Positions 13,501 through 25,789 of a stretch of DNA of 64,000 bases are shown piece by piece. Source of the stretch: Pseudocercospora fijiensis CIRAD86 (Eukaryota > Ascomycota > Dothideomycetes > Mycosphaerellales > Mycosphaerellaceae); the NCBI RefSeq assembly GCF_000340215.1, contig NW_006921539.1, forward strand, positions 3,446,165 to 3,510,164, in the 5' to 3' direction. Numbering within the stretch: position 1 is the stretch's first letter; each line of letters opens with the position of its first letter. Under the pieces are notes generated by a model. That model was not told the DNA's origin. It saw nothing but the letters and a program-made list of their open reading frames with translations, and did no database searches. The translations under genes and the position numbers were made by a program.

Positions 13501-14270
13501 AGGAGGGACGCCGTTCTTCCTATTAAATTGTCCTATCGTACGCACGGCGTTTACGATTAGGGGTCTATTCGTACTAGGGCAGACCTTCTTACCCTATAGG
13601 CTAAGGCTCTTAAGGATATAACTACGACTTCTTAAAAGGGTCTTACTCGACAACGTCGGCTTCGGGAAGAGGCTAAGCAGTATTTTAATAACTATAATAC
13701 TATTAATTAGGAGCCTCTAAAGGTTAGCGATATAGTCCTTCTATACCGGTCCGAACTAGAGTATAGTTACTCCTATAAGCTAGCCTTTAAGTAGAAGGGT
13801 CCTTATAGAGTAAAGGAGGTCCTTTACTCGGGTTCCGTATACCTTCTTTAGGAGCTAGATAGTGCTACCTTAAAGCACTCTCACCCTCGGGCTAATCTAA
13901 AGAAGATCGTTAAGTTACGTAAACCTGCCCGCCCTCCGCCGACTAAGGAGGAAGTTAGTGCCTCTATAGACCCTCTACCGTCCTTAGATGCCTATCGGGA
14001 GGAGGATCCTGCCGCTATTATAGATCCTGTTCTACCTAATAACTATGCCTATCCCTAGATTCGTCTTAGTAAGTTATTAGGAATAACTTAAGAACAAAGG
14101 GAGGGTTATATACGGATTAACTATATATAGAGCGTTTCCGATATTGATTCCGATTCTAATAGTAAACTAGACTTCTAGCTATCTAACTCTAACTCCGAGG
14201 AACCTAACTAGTCTAGCGATAAAGACCGCCTAGAATTATAGCTAGACGACCCCGAGACTAAATAATTGCT
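10560..14270 (+). pseudogene. G1 pol: reverse transcriptase, RNase H, integrase
   Basis: Reverse transcriptase near 11160-11780 (KKYRLINAI, DVFSGYD-type palm as NVFSGYD, IAMPFLNDIGI in place of the usual Y-DD box). RNase H near 12040-12420 (VTIDSSGEGYG, YDTSKRECLSVYKALKKFR, then the usual exit PDSLSRRPT). Integrase near 12850-13500 (HHCC replaced, core RGTPYEVILDNATNN, YYP-SNAIIKRGY). The C-terminal tail has no chromodomain I can see, unlike G2 and G3. The frame is separated from gag by a palindrome and about 250 bp, so gag and pol are not one simple fused frame. Confidence 0.85.
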
Positions 14271-14530
14271 TGCTCTTCCTTACCTCTATCTGCCTCTACT
14301 ACGTTGCTTCCTTACTCTTATTAATCGTTCTCCGCGCTGTTAATGCAGTGCCGCCCTATACCTTTAGTCCTTACCTGCTATCCGTTCCTACTAATGTTTA
14401 TGCTCTCGTTTGTTACTTTTAGTTTATCTTGTTATTGTCCTTTGCTTTGCCTTTGCTTTCGATTAATATTACTATAACTTTATTCCTTTGCTCTTGTTTC
14501 CTTAGATAGAACTATACGAGGCGTGTTTTC

Positions 14531-14557
14531 CTAATAATACCCCGGGGGTAGTATTAG
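14531..14557. repeat. CCCCGGGGG palindrome after G1 pol
   Basis: Arms CTAATAATAC / GTAGTATTAG around CCCCGGGGG, some 250 bp after the pol frame closes. Confidence 0.85.
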
Positions 14558-14958
14558 GAAAATAGCCGAACCTAACCCTCTACCCTTCTAGGACTACTTC
14601 CCTCTAGGTTCCTAGACTCTAGTAACTATCCTTAAGTAGCAACGATAACAAGGTACTCTACTAGAGATTGTTCCTGCCCTAATTAGCATTAGTTACGTAG
14701 GACACTAAGAAAGGGAGGATCCCTCTCCCTTCCTAGCTCTTAGATAGACGTAGCAACCTAGGCCTATAGCCTCTAAGAATAGGGACCTTAGGCCGCTAAG
14801 CTTAGTGTCTAGAAGAAACAAGAACGCACGGGCTACGTTTATATGCCTACTACTATGAAAGGTAATGCTATATCTATAACGATAGTGCTATAGGCTAATA
14901 TAAGCTGCGCTAGGCCTAGGCGATTTGCTCCTAGTTGCCGAGTATCTCTAGAGAAAAG

Positions 14959-14985
14959 CTAATGCTACCCCGGGGGTGTTATTAG
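14959..14985. repeat. CCCCGGGGG palindrome upstream of G1 third frame
   Basis: Same arms as the copy at 10522-10548; lies about 420 bp before the third frame. Confidence 0.85.
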
Positions 14986-15409
14986 TCCCGCTAGCCTTAC
15001 TACTATAGATTACTACTAGGTACTCGAACTAACTAGTTACATTTCGAGTACGCGGGAATCTACGAAAGCTAGAGGTTAATAGAGGCGCGTAGTCGCTACT
15101 AGTAATTAGCTAGATCGATTATTAAACTTTAGCCTGCCCTACTAATAAAGGAGTCTCGTATATAGCTTTACTTTTTAGGGTCTATATATAGTCGTTATCC
15201 GTTTGCTTTACCGGAATATACGGACTATACTACCTTCGCACCCTATTTAAGGCGAGCTTTCTAAGCTCTTTCTTCTACTCGAATACTAACTAACTTACTA
15301 CCGCCTACCCCCTCCCCCTCCTTCTATCTAAACCCTTCAATTATTATTAACAAGCTACGAACGTTTTTGTAAACTCGTTACTAACTCCTTTCCGCTCCGG
15401 TCGACTAAG

Positions 15410-18160
15410 ATGTCTTCCGGCGCCCTAAATCCGCTAGGCGCTAGTAGTAGCAGCAACCTACTAGCCCTAAACCTAGGCGTACTAGTCCCGATCGAAGCCC
15501 CTTCCGACAGCGCCTTAGCTGCTATAACTAGCCTCGAGCACTGCTTCTAGATCGTTACCGCCCTTAAAGACCCTTAAGAGAAGATCTAGAACGCTCGTAC
15601 CCTACTACGCGTTATTAATAGGAATATTAAGAAGGCTACTATCTTAGTTACGTACGGTATAAACAACTTGCGTTAGTCTATCGGTAAGCGTATCTTTAAG
15701 CGCGAGGTCCTTAACGATATAGATATCGAATAAGCCTTTCCTATCGTCTATAGCCTCGAGACGGCCGGTACCTAGATTCGTTTGCGCTTTAAGACCCTCG
15801 ACTAGGCCTTCGAACATTAGGGAGGACTAAGCAGTCTTCCTAAGAGCCTTATTAACTTCGCCTACGGTAGACAAGAGCGTACTAAGCAGGTCTCTTCGTT
15901 CGTTAATAAGTATAAGGTCCGTCGTTAAGGCGCTAAGCATCTTTCCCGTACTATAATCTATCGTATGTCTACGGCTAGTAAGAAGGTAGGCAAGTAGTTA
16001 CTTAACTTGTCCTTTGCGCTTAACGACTTTACGACAGCCTACTAGAAGAAGCACTACGATGCGATTATCTAGGTCGATCTTAACGTATAGACAACTAAGG
16101 ATCTACTAAAAGAGAAGGGCTATCGTATTAATAGTATAGGCTTTATTATTAAAGGTTAAGAGGCTCCTATCGTTAATATCCTTAAACGTAAGGCTCTTCG
16201 CCTAGAAACCGAGGCCGATACGGCTGCTAGTCTTGCGCTCGCTATAGAAATGTAGGCTAAAGATCGTCGCTCGACCCGCAACTATAAGGTCCCTTAAGAA
16301 GTTTAAGACGAGCGCGCTAAGGCCGAAGCAGCGCGTAAGAAGGCATTACATGCTCGCTAGGCCCTCCGTAAGGCTAGTAAGAAGTACAGCACTCCTTCTA
16401 GTACCGACTATAGTACTAACTATAGTACTAACTATAGTAACTCAGATATTAATATGCTAGATATACTACTAGAAGATGTCTCCTCCGAAGGCTCCTTTAG
16501 CGAGCGTAGAGATAGAGGCCTCTCGCCGATCCTATTAACTAAGAACATCTATAGTTCTTATAAGGGCGACTCTATTACGCACCTTATTACTAAGATCGAT
16601 ATAGTTCCTAAAGCCGATATAGGCAAAGCTCCTACCGCCCTGTCTATCTATTAATAGCTCGACGACCTTAGTAAGCTAGGTAAAGAGCGGTTTACTATAT
16701 ATACTAACTATATTAAGAAGGCTGCTAAGGTCTGTAGTCTCTATGCTAGTGCTAAGACAAGTGTCCTTATTAGCCGCCTGTTAAAGATTAGACGTAATGT
16801 CGCTAATTAAGATGCCTTCGCTGCCCTTAAGGCTAATTAGGCCTATACTAACTAGTTTCCTAGACGCCCTATTGCCGCCCCGATATCTCTAAGACTCTAC
16901 GCGTTCAACCCTACTAGTACTATTACTCGCGCCCTTACGCTAACGGATCGCTAGAGCAAGTTCGTTACTAGCATCCTTAGCTAAGGCGTCTCCTTCGACC
17001 GCTTTCGCTAGACTAGCAATGCTATCTTCCCTTAAGTCTTTAGTTAGTTATAAGAGCCTCGTAGAGTACATCTTCCTTTCCTTATCGACCTAATATAGGA
17101 GGAGTTTGAAATGTACCTTTAGCACATACGTGCGATGCCTAAGGCTAAGTAGGAAGGCCGTAATGCCCTTTAAACTTATAGTGTAAGCAACTAAATCGTC
17201 CGCTAGTACCCTGCCCTATAGCTCTTAGCTGTCGCCCTTCGACCTAATTATATATACGAGCTTATCTCTGTCCCTAAGCCTACTAAGTTCTTTAAGGTTA
17301 GCGGTACTTATAAAAACTGTCCTTCTAAGGAGTCTGCTCGTCTCGGACAAGATATAGTTAAGCTCGCAGCTAGCGAGGGTGCTAGTTACCTACGTATTAA
17401 GGTCTGCCTTATATCTAAGGATAAGACTAGCTACTCTACTATTATCGAAGGCATATATTAGCCCGAGGTCTTTGCGAACTAGGTTGAGAAGCTTAAGGCT
17501 CGTAGCCTAGTCCTACTAAGCAAGATCGGTAAGCTTACTAATAAGCACCTTACCGACGACGACCTCGACTATATATTCGATAGTTAGCCTAATAGTAAGG
17601 GGCGTAAGGCGGAGTAGATCCTCAACCCTCTAAAGGAGTGCGAGGTCTCTATTTAGATGCTATACCTGCTATATAGTAATCTAAAGACTAAGAGCAACCG
17701 TATATTAATTAACCTAGGCTACTCTCGCGTTATTAACGGCACTAAGGTTAAGGGCTACGAGAACTTAACAGTCTCTTAGGTTGCTAAAGCGTACCGCAAT
17801 CTAACCGCCCTCCTAGCCTCTAACTCCTTCGTACTATTCGCTTTCTCTACGGCTATCTTAGTCGAAGGCCTTAGCTATATCTCCGACGCCCTAGTTAGTA
17901 GGATTCCTTAGTTAAGTTACGTTATTTAGAACGAAGTTGAACAGATCCTCTAGCTTAATAACGAGGGACTTAAGGAATATCTATACGATTAGGAGAAAGC
18001 TGCGACGGAAAAGGCTGTTAATCTCCTCGTTAATTAAGCTTTCTACGAGGGATAGTACTTCGGTACTAATAGCTTTAACGTATACGGAGGAGATTTCGAG
18101 AGCCGACTAGTAGATAAGGTTATTACTAGTAAGGATTACGGCGCGTTAAAGCAATAGTAA
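15410..18160 (+). pseudogene. G1 third long frame, unknown accessory protein (~900 codons)
   Basis: Starting at ATGTCTTCCGG near 15410, one RIP-decoded frame runs about 2.75 kb with no frameshift that I can see. It has a helical N-terminal half (ending in an Ala/Lys/Arg-rich segment near 16300-16380), a short Ser/Thr/Tyr/Asn repeat near 16400-16450, and a C-terminal half. I see no signal peptide, no membrane segment and no motif of gag, pol or env, and I do not recognise the family. It lies between palindromes at 14959 and 18214 and inside the LTRs, so it travels with the element. It could be captured cargo or a lineage-specific retrotransposon gene. Confidence 0.65.
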
Positions 18161-18213
18161 GTCTATATAGTGTTACTTAGGAAGTTGTTTTTGTATAATT
18201 ATAGTATCTAGGA

Positions 18214-18239
18214 TTAATGCTACCCCGGGGGTGTTATTA
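18214..18239. repeat. CCCCGGGGG palindrome after G1 third frame
   Basis: Arms TTAATGCTAC / GTTATTA around CCCCGGGGG, about 50 bp after the third frame and 110 bp before the 3' LTR. Confidence 0.85.
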
Positions 18240-18332
18240 CGGAGTTCTAAGAATGGCCTTAGCTAAGAGCGCTAAGGATGCATATATATTTGTTTTAAGC
18301 GCGCCTAATATAAAACGTGTCTAGTTAGACAC

Positions 18333-18347
18333 GAAGAAAGGGAGGGA
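18333..18347 (+). promoter_or_regulatory. Polypurine tract of G1
   Basis: GAAGAAAGGGAGGGA lies immediately before the 3' LTR, the expected position of the plus-strand primer for reverse transcription. Confidence 0.8.
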
Positions 18348-18626
18348 TATTAGCTAGTAACCGGCCCTATACCTATAGGCTAGTTTTAAGCCTATATAAG
18401 AGGCCTCCTTCTATAGAGTAGATAGATTATTAACCTCGTATAGTACATTGTTTATGTTACACTTCTACAATGCCTATATTGTAGGGCTCTAGTTATTAGC
18501 CTAAGCGACAGTCTCGTTATCCTATCTTACTAAACATAGCTGCCTATATTGCTATAGGTTATGTTACCCTCGGTAGCCTATACTATTGCTACAAATAGTA
18601 GTAGTAGTGTTGGTTTCCGTCCTTTA
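18348..18626 (+). repeat. 3' LTR of G1
   Basis: 279 bp, identical in layout to 6330-6608. It is less mutated at several sites (for example TGTTGG retained near 18609 where the partner has TATTAG), so the two LTRs took RIP hits independently. Confidence 0.92.
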
Positions 18627-18630
18627 CTAG

Positions 18631-19420
18631 GTTTAGTAGCCTTTAAGTGTCAATCTTATCTTATCTTTTTAAAAAACACAGCTCGTCTAGTTTCTATAGG
18701 TAAAGGCTATTATAAGTGCAGTAGTAGAGGTTCGCCTCGCTTAAAGGGTCGGAAAGATCGAGGAGTAACCTATTGTCCGCAAGATCGACCCCAGCTAGCT
18801 TAGCTCTATAGTTTTGCCCTTAGTTAGTTAATCTATTAAGCTACTCAATCCTTTTAAGCCTTAATATTTTAACTTAGCCTCAAAGTTTTAATTAAAGTTT
18901 TAATTAAAGGTGCCTTAGGCTCGTAGTATAGGTAAGGTTGTATCTATAGGCGTAGTAATAATAGCAAGTAATATTAACAATAGTAGCGCTAGCCGTCTTA
19001 GCGCTAACTTTACCTTGCTTCTAATTTCCTTCTTTAACTAATAACAACTCGGCAATACCGTTACTAATATAGCTATATCCTTCCTTTCTTAAATAGCAAC
19101 ACACTCCGTAACACTATTACTAATATAGCTACGCCGGCCGCGCTGTCGTTATTATTATTATTACTAACATTATTCGCCTACGCGCGCGCGCCGCCTCTAT
19201 CGACCGCCTAGGCCTTAGGGCCCCGATAGGACGTAGAAATAAGAGGGGCGCTAAGAGGAGGGTCTTATAGAGTATACTAGTAAGGAGGTAGATTCCTTAA
19301 AAGAGTAGGCGATTAGTTAACAGTTATAGCGCGTTTGTTAACGCTCGGTACGCATCTACTATAGTAGTATAGTCTTATTATCCTTTGTTGCTAACAATTG
19401 CTTGCCTCTAATTAGTTAGC
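18631..19420 (-). mobile_element. G2-CD 3' noncoding region, proximal part
   Basis: Reverse complement of 44330-45075 in G2-B. It lies between the end of pol and the 3' LTR, and G1 splits it from 5883-6329. The long untranslated 3' region (about 1.2 kb in total) is a property of the G2 family. No frame is visible beyond a short chance opening at 18561-18803. Confidence 0.8.
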
Positions 19421-19446
19421 TAATAGCACCCTAGGGATAGCATTAA
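19420..19446. repeat. RIP-changed palindrome after G2-CD pol
   Basis: CTAATAGCACCCTAGGGATA aligns with the G2-B copy at 44302; the CpG at the centre has become TpA. It follows the end of pol on the minus strand. Confidence 0.75.
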
Positions 19447-19449
19447 TCC

Positions 19450-22400
19450 TAGGCTTAGTAGTAACATTATAGGCATTATAAACTCTTAGCCTTCTTCGTG
19501 TTCTTTACGCTAGTCCAATACTTATCTAACAACTTAGTTATATCCTTAAACGAGTCTTTAGCCTCCTATAAGTCCTATTTAGGTAAATAGCCTTGCTATC
19601 TTAATAGGTACTCCTTCTTGCCTTGCCTAGTCCGGTGCTTTAGAATACGTTCTATAGACTATAGCTCTTTACTATCCGCTAGTATGTCTTCGTATTTAGT
19701 AGGGGCTTTATCCCCCTCGCGTAGGTAATATAGCTTAAGGAGGGATATATAGAAGGTATTATAGATAGTGTAATAAGGAGGAAGCTATAACTAATAGGCC
19801 TATACGGAGGAGCCCTTAACTTCTCGAATGCGGAATAGACTAATATATCTTAGTGCGAGCTTAGGCCTTGTTTTGCTATTAGGTAATAGGTGTTTGCGGA
19901 TACGGAGGTTCTTCGTACTAAGTATAACTATATCGCCTTGTTTAAAGGTCATTAGCGTATAGTGTTTGTTATAGTAGGCCTTCTAATAGGCCTAGGCCTT
20001 TGCTAGTTTGTTAGCTATTATAGCGTAAATTTCTCGCATCTTTTAAACCCTCTCTATAGCCGCTAGTGTTTTAGGGGCTTAACGCGCTTCCCTTTCCTTA
20101 CGCTCGGCCTCGAGCGAGGTAAATAGATCTTATAGTAAAGCAGCGTTTTAGCCTATTATAGCTATATACGGCGACACCTTAGTTAATAAGTAGATACTAT
20201 TATTGTATACGAATTTAGCTAGTTATAGGAGGTTAACCTAGTCGTTAGGGTTTTTATTAATATAGCTACGTAGGTACTGCTATAGGGTAGCATTTTGCCT
20301 CTCGGTTTAGCTATCTGTTTATAGATAGAATACTATAGACAGGCGATACTTGAGTCTTAGTTATAGGCATATCTTACTCTAATAATGAGATATAAATGTC
20401 GAGCCTCGGTTAGAGACTATCCCTTTAGGGGTCCCCTAATAGGTACAGAAGATATTGTTCTATAGCGCTTCTACTATATTAATAGTAGTCTAATCTTTCC
20501 GCGCCGGGATATATCGAGCGCCCTTAGTAAACTAGTCTATAACGACTAGGATAGCGTTAAAGATGTCTTTACTTCCTCTTCGCTTAGTAGAGGGAAGATC
20601 TGTAATAAAATCTATTATAAGCTCTATAAATGGCTTGTAGGGGATTGGCAATAAGGACAACTCGCTAAAAGGCTAATGCTTTAGTGCCTTAATACGTTAA
20701 TATACGGTACACGTGTCTATATAGTCCTTTATATCCCGCTTACTATTTAGCTAGTAGTATATGCGCGATAGTAGCTCGTGCGACCTCTCTATACTATAGT
20801 AACCGGCAAGCTTACTATTATAGTATCGCTTAAGAAGTTCTTATCTAATCGATTGTTTAGCGGGGATATAGTATCTACCCTTAAACCTTAAGTAACCTTT
20901 GTCGTCGATCGACTAATTACTCTTACTAGATCGAGTCTTTCGCCTACTTATAAGCTTGTCGATACGTTTAGTAGCAAAGGCGTCCCTCTACTAAGCCCGT
21001 AATAGCTTATCTATAAACGATTGACTATCCCTATTTATAAGGTTATTTAATAGTACCCTCGCTATTAAACGAGGTACGTATTATATGCATTTAATAGTAC
21101 TAGTAGCCGGATTAACTGCATTAGTGCTTTAATCGCTGTTACTATATATAGCGATATCGACTAGGGAGTTATTATAACTTCTCCTATCTATGTCCTTAGC
21201 TCTTGCCTTAATACGCACTATTAATATAGTAAAAGCATTAATATGCTTTAAGCCGTCGCGGAGTCCGGTAAGCCGCTTATCCTACGCGTACTTATTAACA
21301 ATACGGGCTATAGCAATCTTATGCTATAGGGTTAGAAACAAAGAATTAATGTATTAGGTTTCGCTGTCGTAATTAGGTCGCCTCGATAGGCTATCGGTAG
21401 GGTTACTTACGCCTAGCCGGTATAATATATTAAAATCAAACCCGGCGAGGTAGACGGCCTATCTTGCCTATCGACCTATAACCCTAGTAACCTTAGTAAT
21501 GCTACGGAGGTTGTTATAGTCCGTATAGACCTATATTATATATTAAGCCCTATCGAGGTAGTGCCTCTAGTGCTTAAAGGCCTCGACAATAGCTAGGAGC
21601 TCTTGCTCGTAGGTCTCGTAGCGACGCTTAGTATTAATTATCTTCCGCGAGAAGAAGGTAATCGGGTGCTAGTAATAGTTATTATCTGATTGCTAGGACA
21701 TAATAGCCGATATAGCGAACTGTAAAGCGTTAGTCTCAATTCGGATCTGCTTGTTTAGTACGAAATAGTATAATAAGGGGACTTTAGTAAAGCGTCGCTT
21801 TAGACCGTTAAAAGCGGCTTATACTCTATTAGTCTATTTAAACTCTCTAGTCGGGTTGGCCTTAGTTTTAGTAAGCTTAGTTAGTAGCATTATATGCCTC
21901 GAATAGCCCTTAATAAATCGGCGATAGAAGTTAGCAAAACCGAGGAACGACTATAGCTCCTTAATTGACGTAGGAATAGGCCATTTAGTAATGGTTTTAA
22001 TCCGATTAGGATTAGCCTTAACACCCTTAGTTAATACGAGGAAGCCGAGGAATAATACCTCTTTTATAGCAAAGGTATATTTAGAAGGAAGCCGAGGAAT
22101 AATACCTCTTTTATAGCAAAGGTATATTTAGAAGGCTTACAATATAAGCTATAGGCTCGTAGGCGATCGAGCACCTTACGGACTATAGCCTAGTACTCCG
22201 TAATGTTAGGTAAGTATATATAAACTAGGATGTTATCTAGGTAAACTATATAGAGGTAGTCTAGTAGGCCTAATAGGGCCCGATTAATATAGGACTAGAA
22301 TATAGCAGGGGCATTAGCTAGCCTAAATAGCATAACTAAGTACTCGAAATAGCTATAGCGAGTACGGAAGGCTGTCTTCTATTCGTCGCCCTTACGAATA

Positions 22401-24490
22401 CAGATGCGGTAATAGGCGTCCTTAATGTCTAATATAGTATAGTAGTAGGCACTAGAAAGGCGGTCGAGGGTCTTATTAATAAGCGGGAGTAGATAGCGGT
22501 CTTTAATAGTAATAGCGTTAAGCCCTCTATAATTAATATATAAACGTAGGCCGCTATCCTTCTTTAGTACGAATAGGATAGGTACACTAGTAGGGCTATT
22601 ACTATATCGAATTCGACTATTAGCTAGGTTTTCCTCTAGGTACTTACGTAGTATAGCAAGCTCTCGTTTACTAAGGTTGTAGAGGGGGCTAAAAGGAACC
22701 TCCTTACCCTCTATAATATCAATCTTATAATCCGTCTCTTTAAATATAGGCAATGTCGATACTAGGTAGTATTTAAACACATTAATATAGGTCTCTCGAA
22801 TAGGTTCTAGTATGCGCTTAAGTTGTTTAGGATCTATGCTATTAGGGGGTACTAGTTTATCGTTATTACTACCGAGTAGGTCGGCCGTCGGATTAGCTAG
22901 GGTTAGGTTGCTAATAAATAGGACCCTAATATTATTAAGGCACTCGCTAATATTAATATATTTAATGTCCTCTTTCCTAGCGATTCTAAATCGCTATTAT
23001 TAACTGCCTAAGTCTATAACTACAGCATAGTACTTAAGAATAGGGTTACTAATAACAATGTTAGATAGGAGGCTGTCTATGTCTACTACGTAGGTAGTAA
23101 AGTTTAGTAGGCGCTTATTGCCGAGGTCGTCTCTTAGGGCTATATAGACATAGTAGGCTCTATAGGTTAAGTGCCGAGCGTTATTAAACTAAGTAAGAGT
23201 TGGCAGGTTAGTCCTAGGCAGTTGTCGAAGGTCTAATTGCTTAGCTAGGCGATAGCTAATAAGGGCGCTAACTAAATTTCCTAGGTCTAGCGTAACCTTA
23301 GTCTTATAGTTAGTCCTATACGTATCCGATACGAGATAGGTACGTATAATAGCTAGTACAATATCGATAGTCTTACGCCGTATAAGGCTAATAGTTAGTA
23401 CGGCGCTTACTCTTTTTTCGAAGGACCGATAGGGGTAGTATTAGCGGCTAAAAGGTACTTACGGTGCTCGGCGGTAGTACGGTCGATTCGGGCCTAGTTC
23501 TTAGGTTTGTCGCATTAGCCTAGTAGATAGCTAGTACTATTACAATTAAAGCACTTCAATCTAGTTAGGGGGTTGCTATAGCCGCTCCTGCTGCTATTAT
23601 TAGTTAAGCGATTAGTACTATAGGGATATAAGGCCCTTCTACGGCCCCTATTACGGCCTCCTTTATATAGCCGCCGGCTACGGCTTCTTCTACGGTCGTT
23701 GTTACTATTCCTATTATTAGCATTGTTGTTCTAGTAGGAACCTTAGTTTCCTCCGCGGCTACTACGGTTGCTACGGTTAGTACTAGCTAGTCGGATCCTC
23801 GATTCTAGTCGTTACTAGAGCTAAACAGCTCGTTCGGCTGTTTCTACTTCGACTATAAATTAAATACGTATTAGATTAGCCTATTCGAATACACGGCGGC
23901 GGTCTAATTTAAGGATAAGCTCCTACCTAAGTTTTAGGCGTATCTTAGAGATCTATATAGAATTAGTCTTAGCCGGAAGATTATCCTCGAGGGTCTTTAA
24001 ATAGGCCTTAAATAAACGAGCCGATTAATTAGTCTTTTGTTTAGCCCGAAGGTACTAGTCCTAAGCGTGTTATTGCCTTAGTATAGGGTTCCTAAGGGTG
24101 TCTAGTATAATGGTTTTGTAGGTCTGCTACTAAACAGTAGTCTAGTCCTCTAGAGAGTCAAAATAGTTATCCTAGGTGCGTTTTAGGTCGCTATTAATAT
24201 ACTATATAGTATAGACGACTAGTAAATAGTCATTTAGTAGAGCCCTTAGTGCGTTTCGTTAGTTAAGCTTATAGTTACGGATGTAGTCGTTGTATTGCTT
24301 TCGACTAGAGCCGTTAAACACGGTATAGTCCTTAAGTTTAGTATCCTTCTTCTAGACTAGGACTAATAGTAAGGAAGGCCCTACTATCGGCTTAGTATTA
24401 GTTGTTAGGGCCTCCTAAAGGCGGCGAATTTCGAGGAGGTTATCCTTTAGCTATTGTTCCTAACGTAGGGCAGTAAGCCTATTTTAGGTA
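19450..24490 (-). pseudogene. G2-CD gag-pol (minus strand), gag N-terminus displaced
   Basis: Read from 24490 downward: C-terminal gag with a basic, Asn/Arg-rich knuckle region (about 24100-23500), retropepsin-like segment (about 23400-23000), reverse transcriptase (22780-22379 is still open and includes [20 protein letters not shown] and LDIKDAYYR), RNase H (about 21800-21400), zinc-binding and core integrase (about 21100-20200) and a chromodomain near 19600. The chromovirus order is clear. Nearly every former CAG/CAA/TGG is a stop. A 47-bp tandem duplication at 22041-22134 is absent from G2-B. The gag start lies at 48094-48420 across the hAT insertion. Confidence 0.88.
22041..22134. repeat. 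47-bp tandem duplication inside G2-CD pol
   Basis: Positions 22041-22087 and 22088-22134 are near-identical direct repeats. The corresponding place in G2-B (about 41700-41760) has one copy, so the duplication arose in this copy. Confidence 0.85.
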
Positions 24491-24496
24491 GCTTCT

Positions 24497-24516
24497 TAGA
24501 CCCCGTAGTAGTTCGG
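24497..24516 (+). repeat. Left terminal inverted repeat of the hAT element
   Basis: TAGACCCCGTAGTAGTTCGG, matching the right end in reverse complement over 20 bp. Target duplication TAGCTTCT is at 24489-24496. Confidence 0.93.
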
Positions 24517-24928
24517 GTTGGTTTGGTTTAGTTTACTAAGCCGAAACTCTAGTTTGGTTTAGGTTGGTTTGCTAAGCAACTATATAAGTAGCTGGTTCGA
24601 ACTATATAATTTATCGGTTTTTAAGAAGTGTACGAATGTATACGTAGCTTTAAGCAAGCCCTTTGTAAGACTTAGTAGTGTAGCCGGTAGCGTAGCCGGC
24701 ATTTTTAGTCCTTAGTACTTATAGAATTTTCGAATCCTACTTAGGCTACGTAGTTATATAAAGGTACTTATATAACCTTAAATCTATAGACAATTAGCTA
24801 AAGGCACTAACTAATTAAAAGCATATATACATACATACAAGGCATTATAGTTTAGTTCGGAAACTATACTCCTTAGGTATAAATTTTATCCTTTCGTTTA
24901 CGGTTCAATTCCCTAACTGCTTAGCAGA
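24517..24928. other. hAT left subterminal region
   Basis: Repeated GGTTTGG/GGTTTAG words (24510-24580) resemble the clustered short subterminal repeats that hAT transposases bind in other elements. A two-unit TAGCCGG cluster lies near 24671-24690. No gene seen. Confidence 0.5.
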
Positions 24929-25480
24929 ATGTCTTTATCTAGATCTAGGTAGAACTTATCGATTTCCCTAGAAGTCCTCCTCCTTAAGAAGTTTATATAC
25001 TTTCCTACCGAACTATTCGACAATATTAAGTACTAGGATAGCTCCTCCCTCGGTATCGGCATAGTATATAAAAGAGCTATAAGGCAGCTCTATAGAACGT
25101 TCTACTAGTTACTCGCTATACTAAGGCCGAATGCTAGTTCGTTCCCTAGAACTCTTAGTTATTTAGGAGATATAAAGGGTAGGGCAGGTAGTAACTTCGT
25201 ATTATATAAGGAGGTAGAGGCTGCTATAGAAGAGGCCTTTAACCTATAGAAGATAGTAAAAGATATAGAGGCAGCTACAGGTCTAGGTACCTAGTTGAAT
25301 TTCTAGTAGGTAGAGTATAAGGATATTTAGAGGGAGTATTAGGTAGAGTTGCGAAGGTAGGTATATAATATGCTCTAGAAAACAGGGATAGTGCCTATAA
25401 CTATAACTATTAGGCTCTTCAACCTTCCTTATTTTTCCCTGTTTTCTTTTTATAAAAATCTAAACTAATACAAATCAACC
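24929..25480 (+). pseudogene. Unrecognised hAT cargo frame, plus strand
   Basis: From ATG at 24929 a RIP-decoded frame of about 180 codons includes a Leu/Lys-rich start (LEVLLLKKFIYFPTELFDNI), a central Ser/Pro/Arg part and a Glu/Lys helix. I do not recognise it. It is the only cargo frame on the plus strand, facing the histone gene downstream. It may be an exon of a larger gene: a TAGCCGG-rich, intron-like stretch follows at 25516-25590. Confidence 0.4.
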
Positions 25481-25515
25481 GGAATATCTATCTTCTTTTA
25501 GTTCTTTAAAAACCT

Positions 25516-25590
25516 AGTAGCGTAGCTAGTAGCGTAGCCGGTAGCGTAGCCGGTAGCGTAGCCGGCAGCGTAGCCGGCCTTTTTACTCCT
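25516..25590. repeat. TAGCCGG tandem cluster
   Basis: Five degenerate 10-bp units of the form GTAGCCGGTAGC. A related, shorter cluster with the same right flank (CTTAGTACT) is at 24665-24715, so the two are paralogous repeats within the element. Confidence 0.8.
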
Positions 25591-25789
25591 TAGTACTAAC
25601 GGGATTTTAGGAGACTTCTATTCCGTACGGCTAATAAAGTATACTGTACTATATATATATACTTAGAGAGTATTTAGAGCGCGGTATATAGCGCCGTATA
25701 ATAGCGGCTTATTTCGTATATAGAAAAGCTTGCAGATAATACTACGAACATCCTTTCTACTAGAACATCTATCCTACCTAGCACCGTTT

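Larger units (their letters stand above)
14286..15409 (+). other. G1 spacer between pol and the third frame
   Basis: About 1.1 kb without a decodable frame, carrying two palindromes (14531-14557 and 14959-14985). A pyrimidine-rich stretch (CTACCGCCTACCCCCTCCCC near 15300) precedes the third frame and may be part of its own leader. Confidence 0.45.
6330..18626 (+). mobile_element. 12.3-kb Gypsy LTR retrotransposon G1
   Basis: Two 279-bp LTRs (6330-6608, 18348-18626) begin TATTAGCTAG and end GTCCTTTA. A purine run (18333-18347) precedes the 3' LTR. Flanks read CTAG on both sides (6326-6329, 18627-18630), and G2-B preserves the empty site. Inside are gag/protease (about 7320-10310), pol (about 10560-14270) and a third long frame of unknown function (about 15410-18160). 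Five copies of a CCCCGGGGG-centred palindrome sit at the boundaries of these frames. LTR differences by eye (about fifteen) are all C/T or G/A, nearly all in a CpA/TpG context, so RIP explains the divergence. Confidence 0.92.

Noticed and set aside
15410..18160. Envelope-like gene of G1
   Set aside because: No signal peptide, transmembrane segment or cysteine pattern is visible in the decoded frame.
22812..23003. Short leucine-rich plus-strand frame
   Set aside because: Antisense of G2-CD pol between protease and reverse transcriptase.
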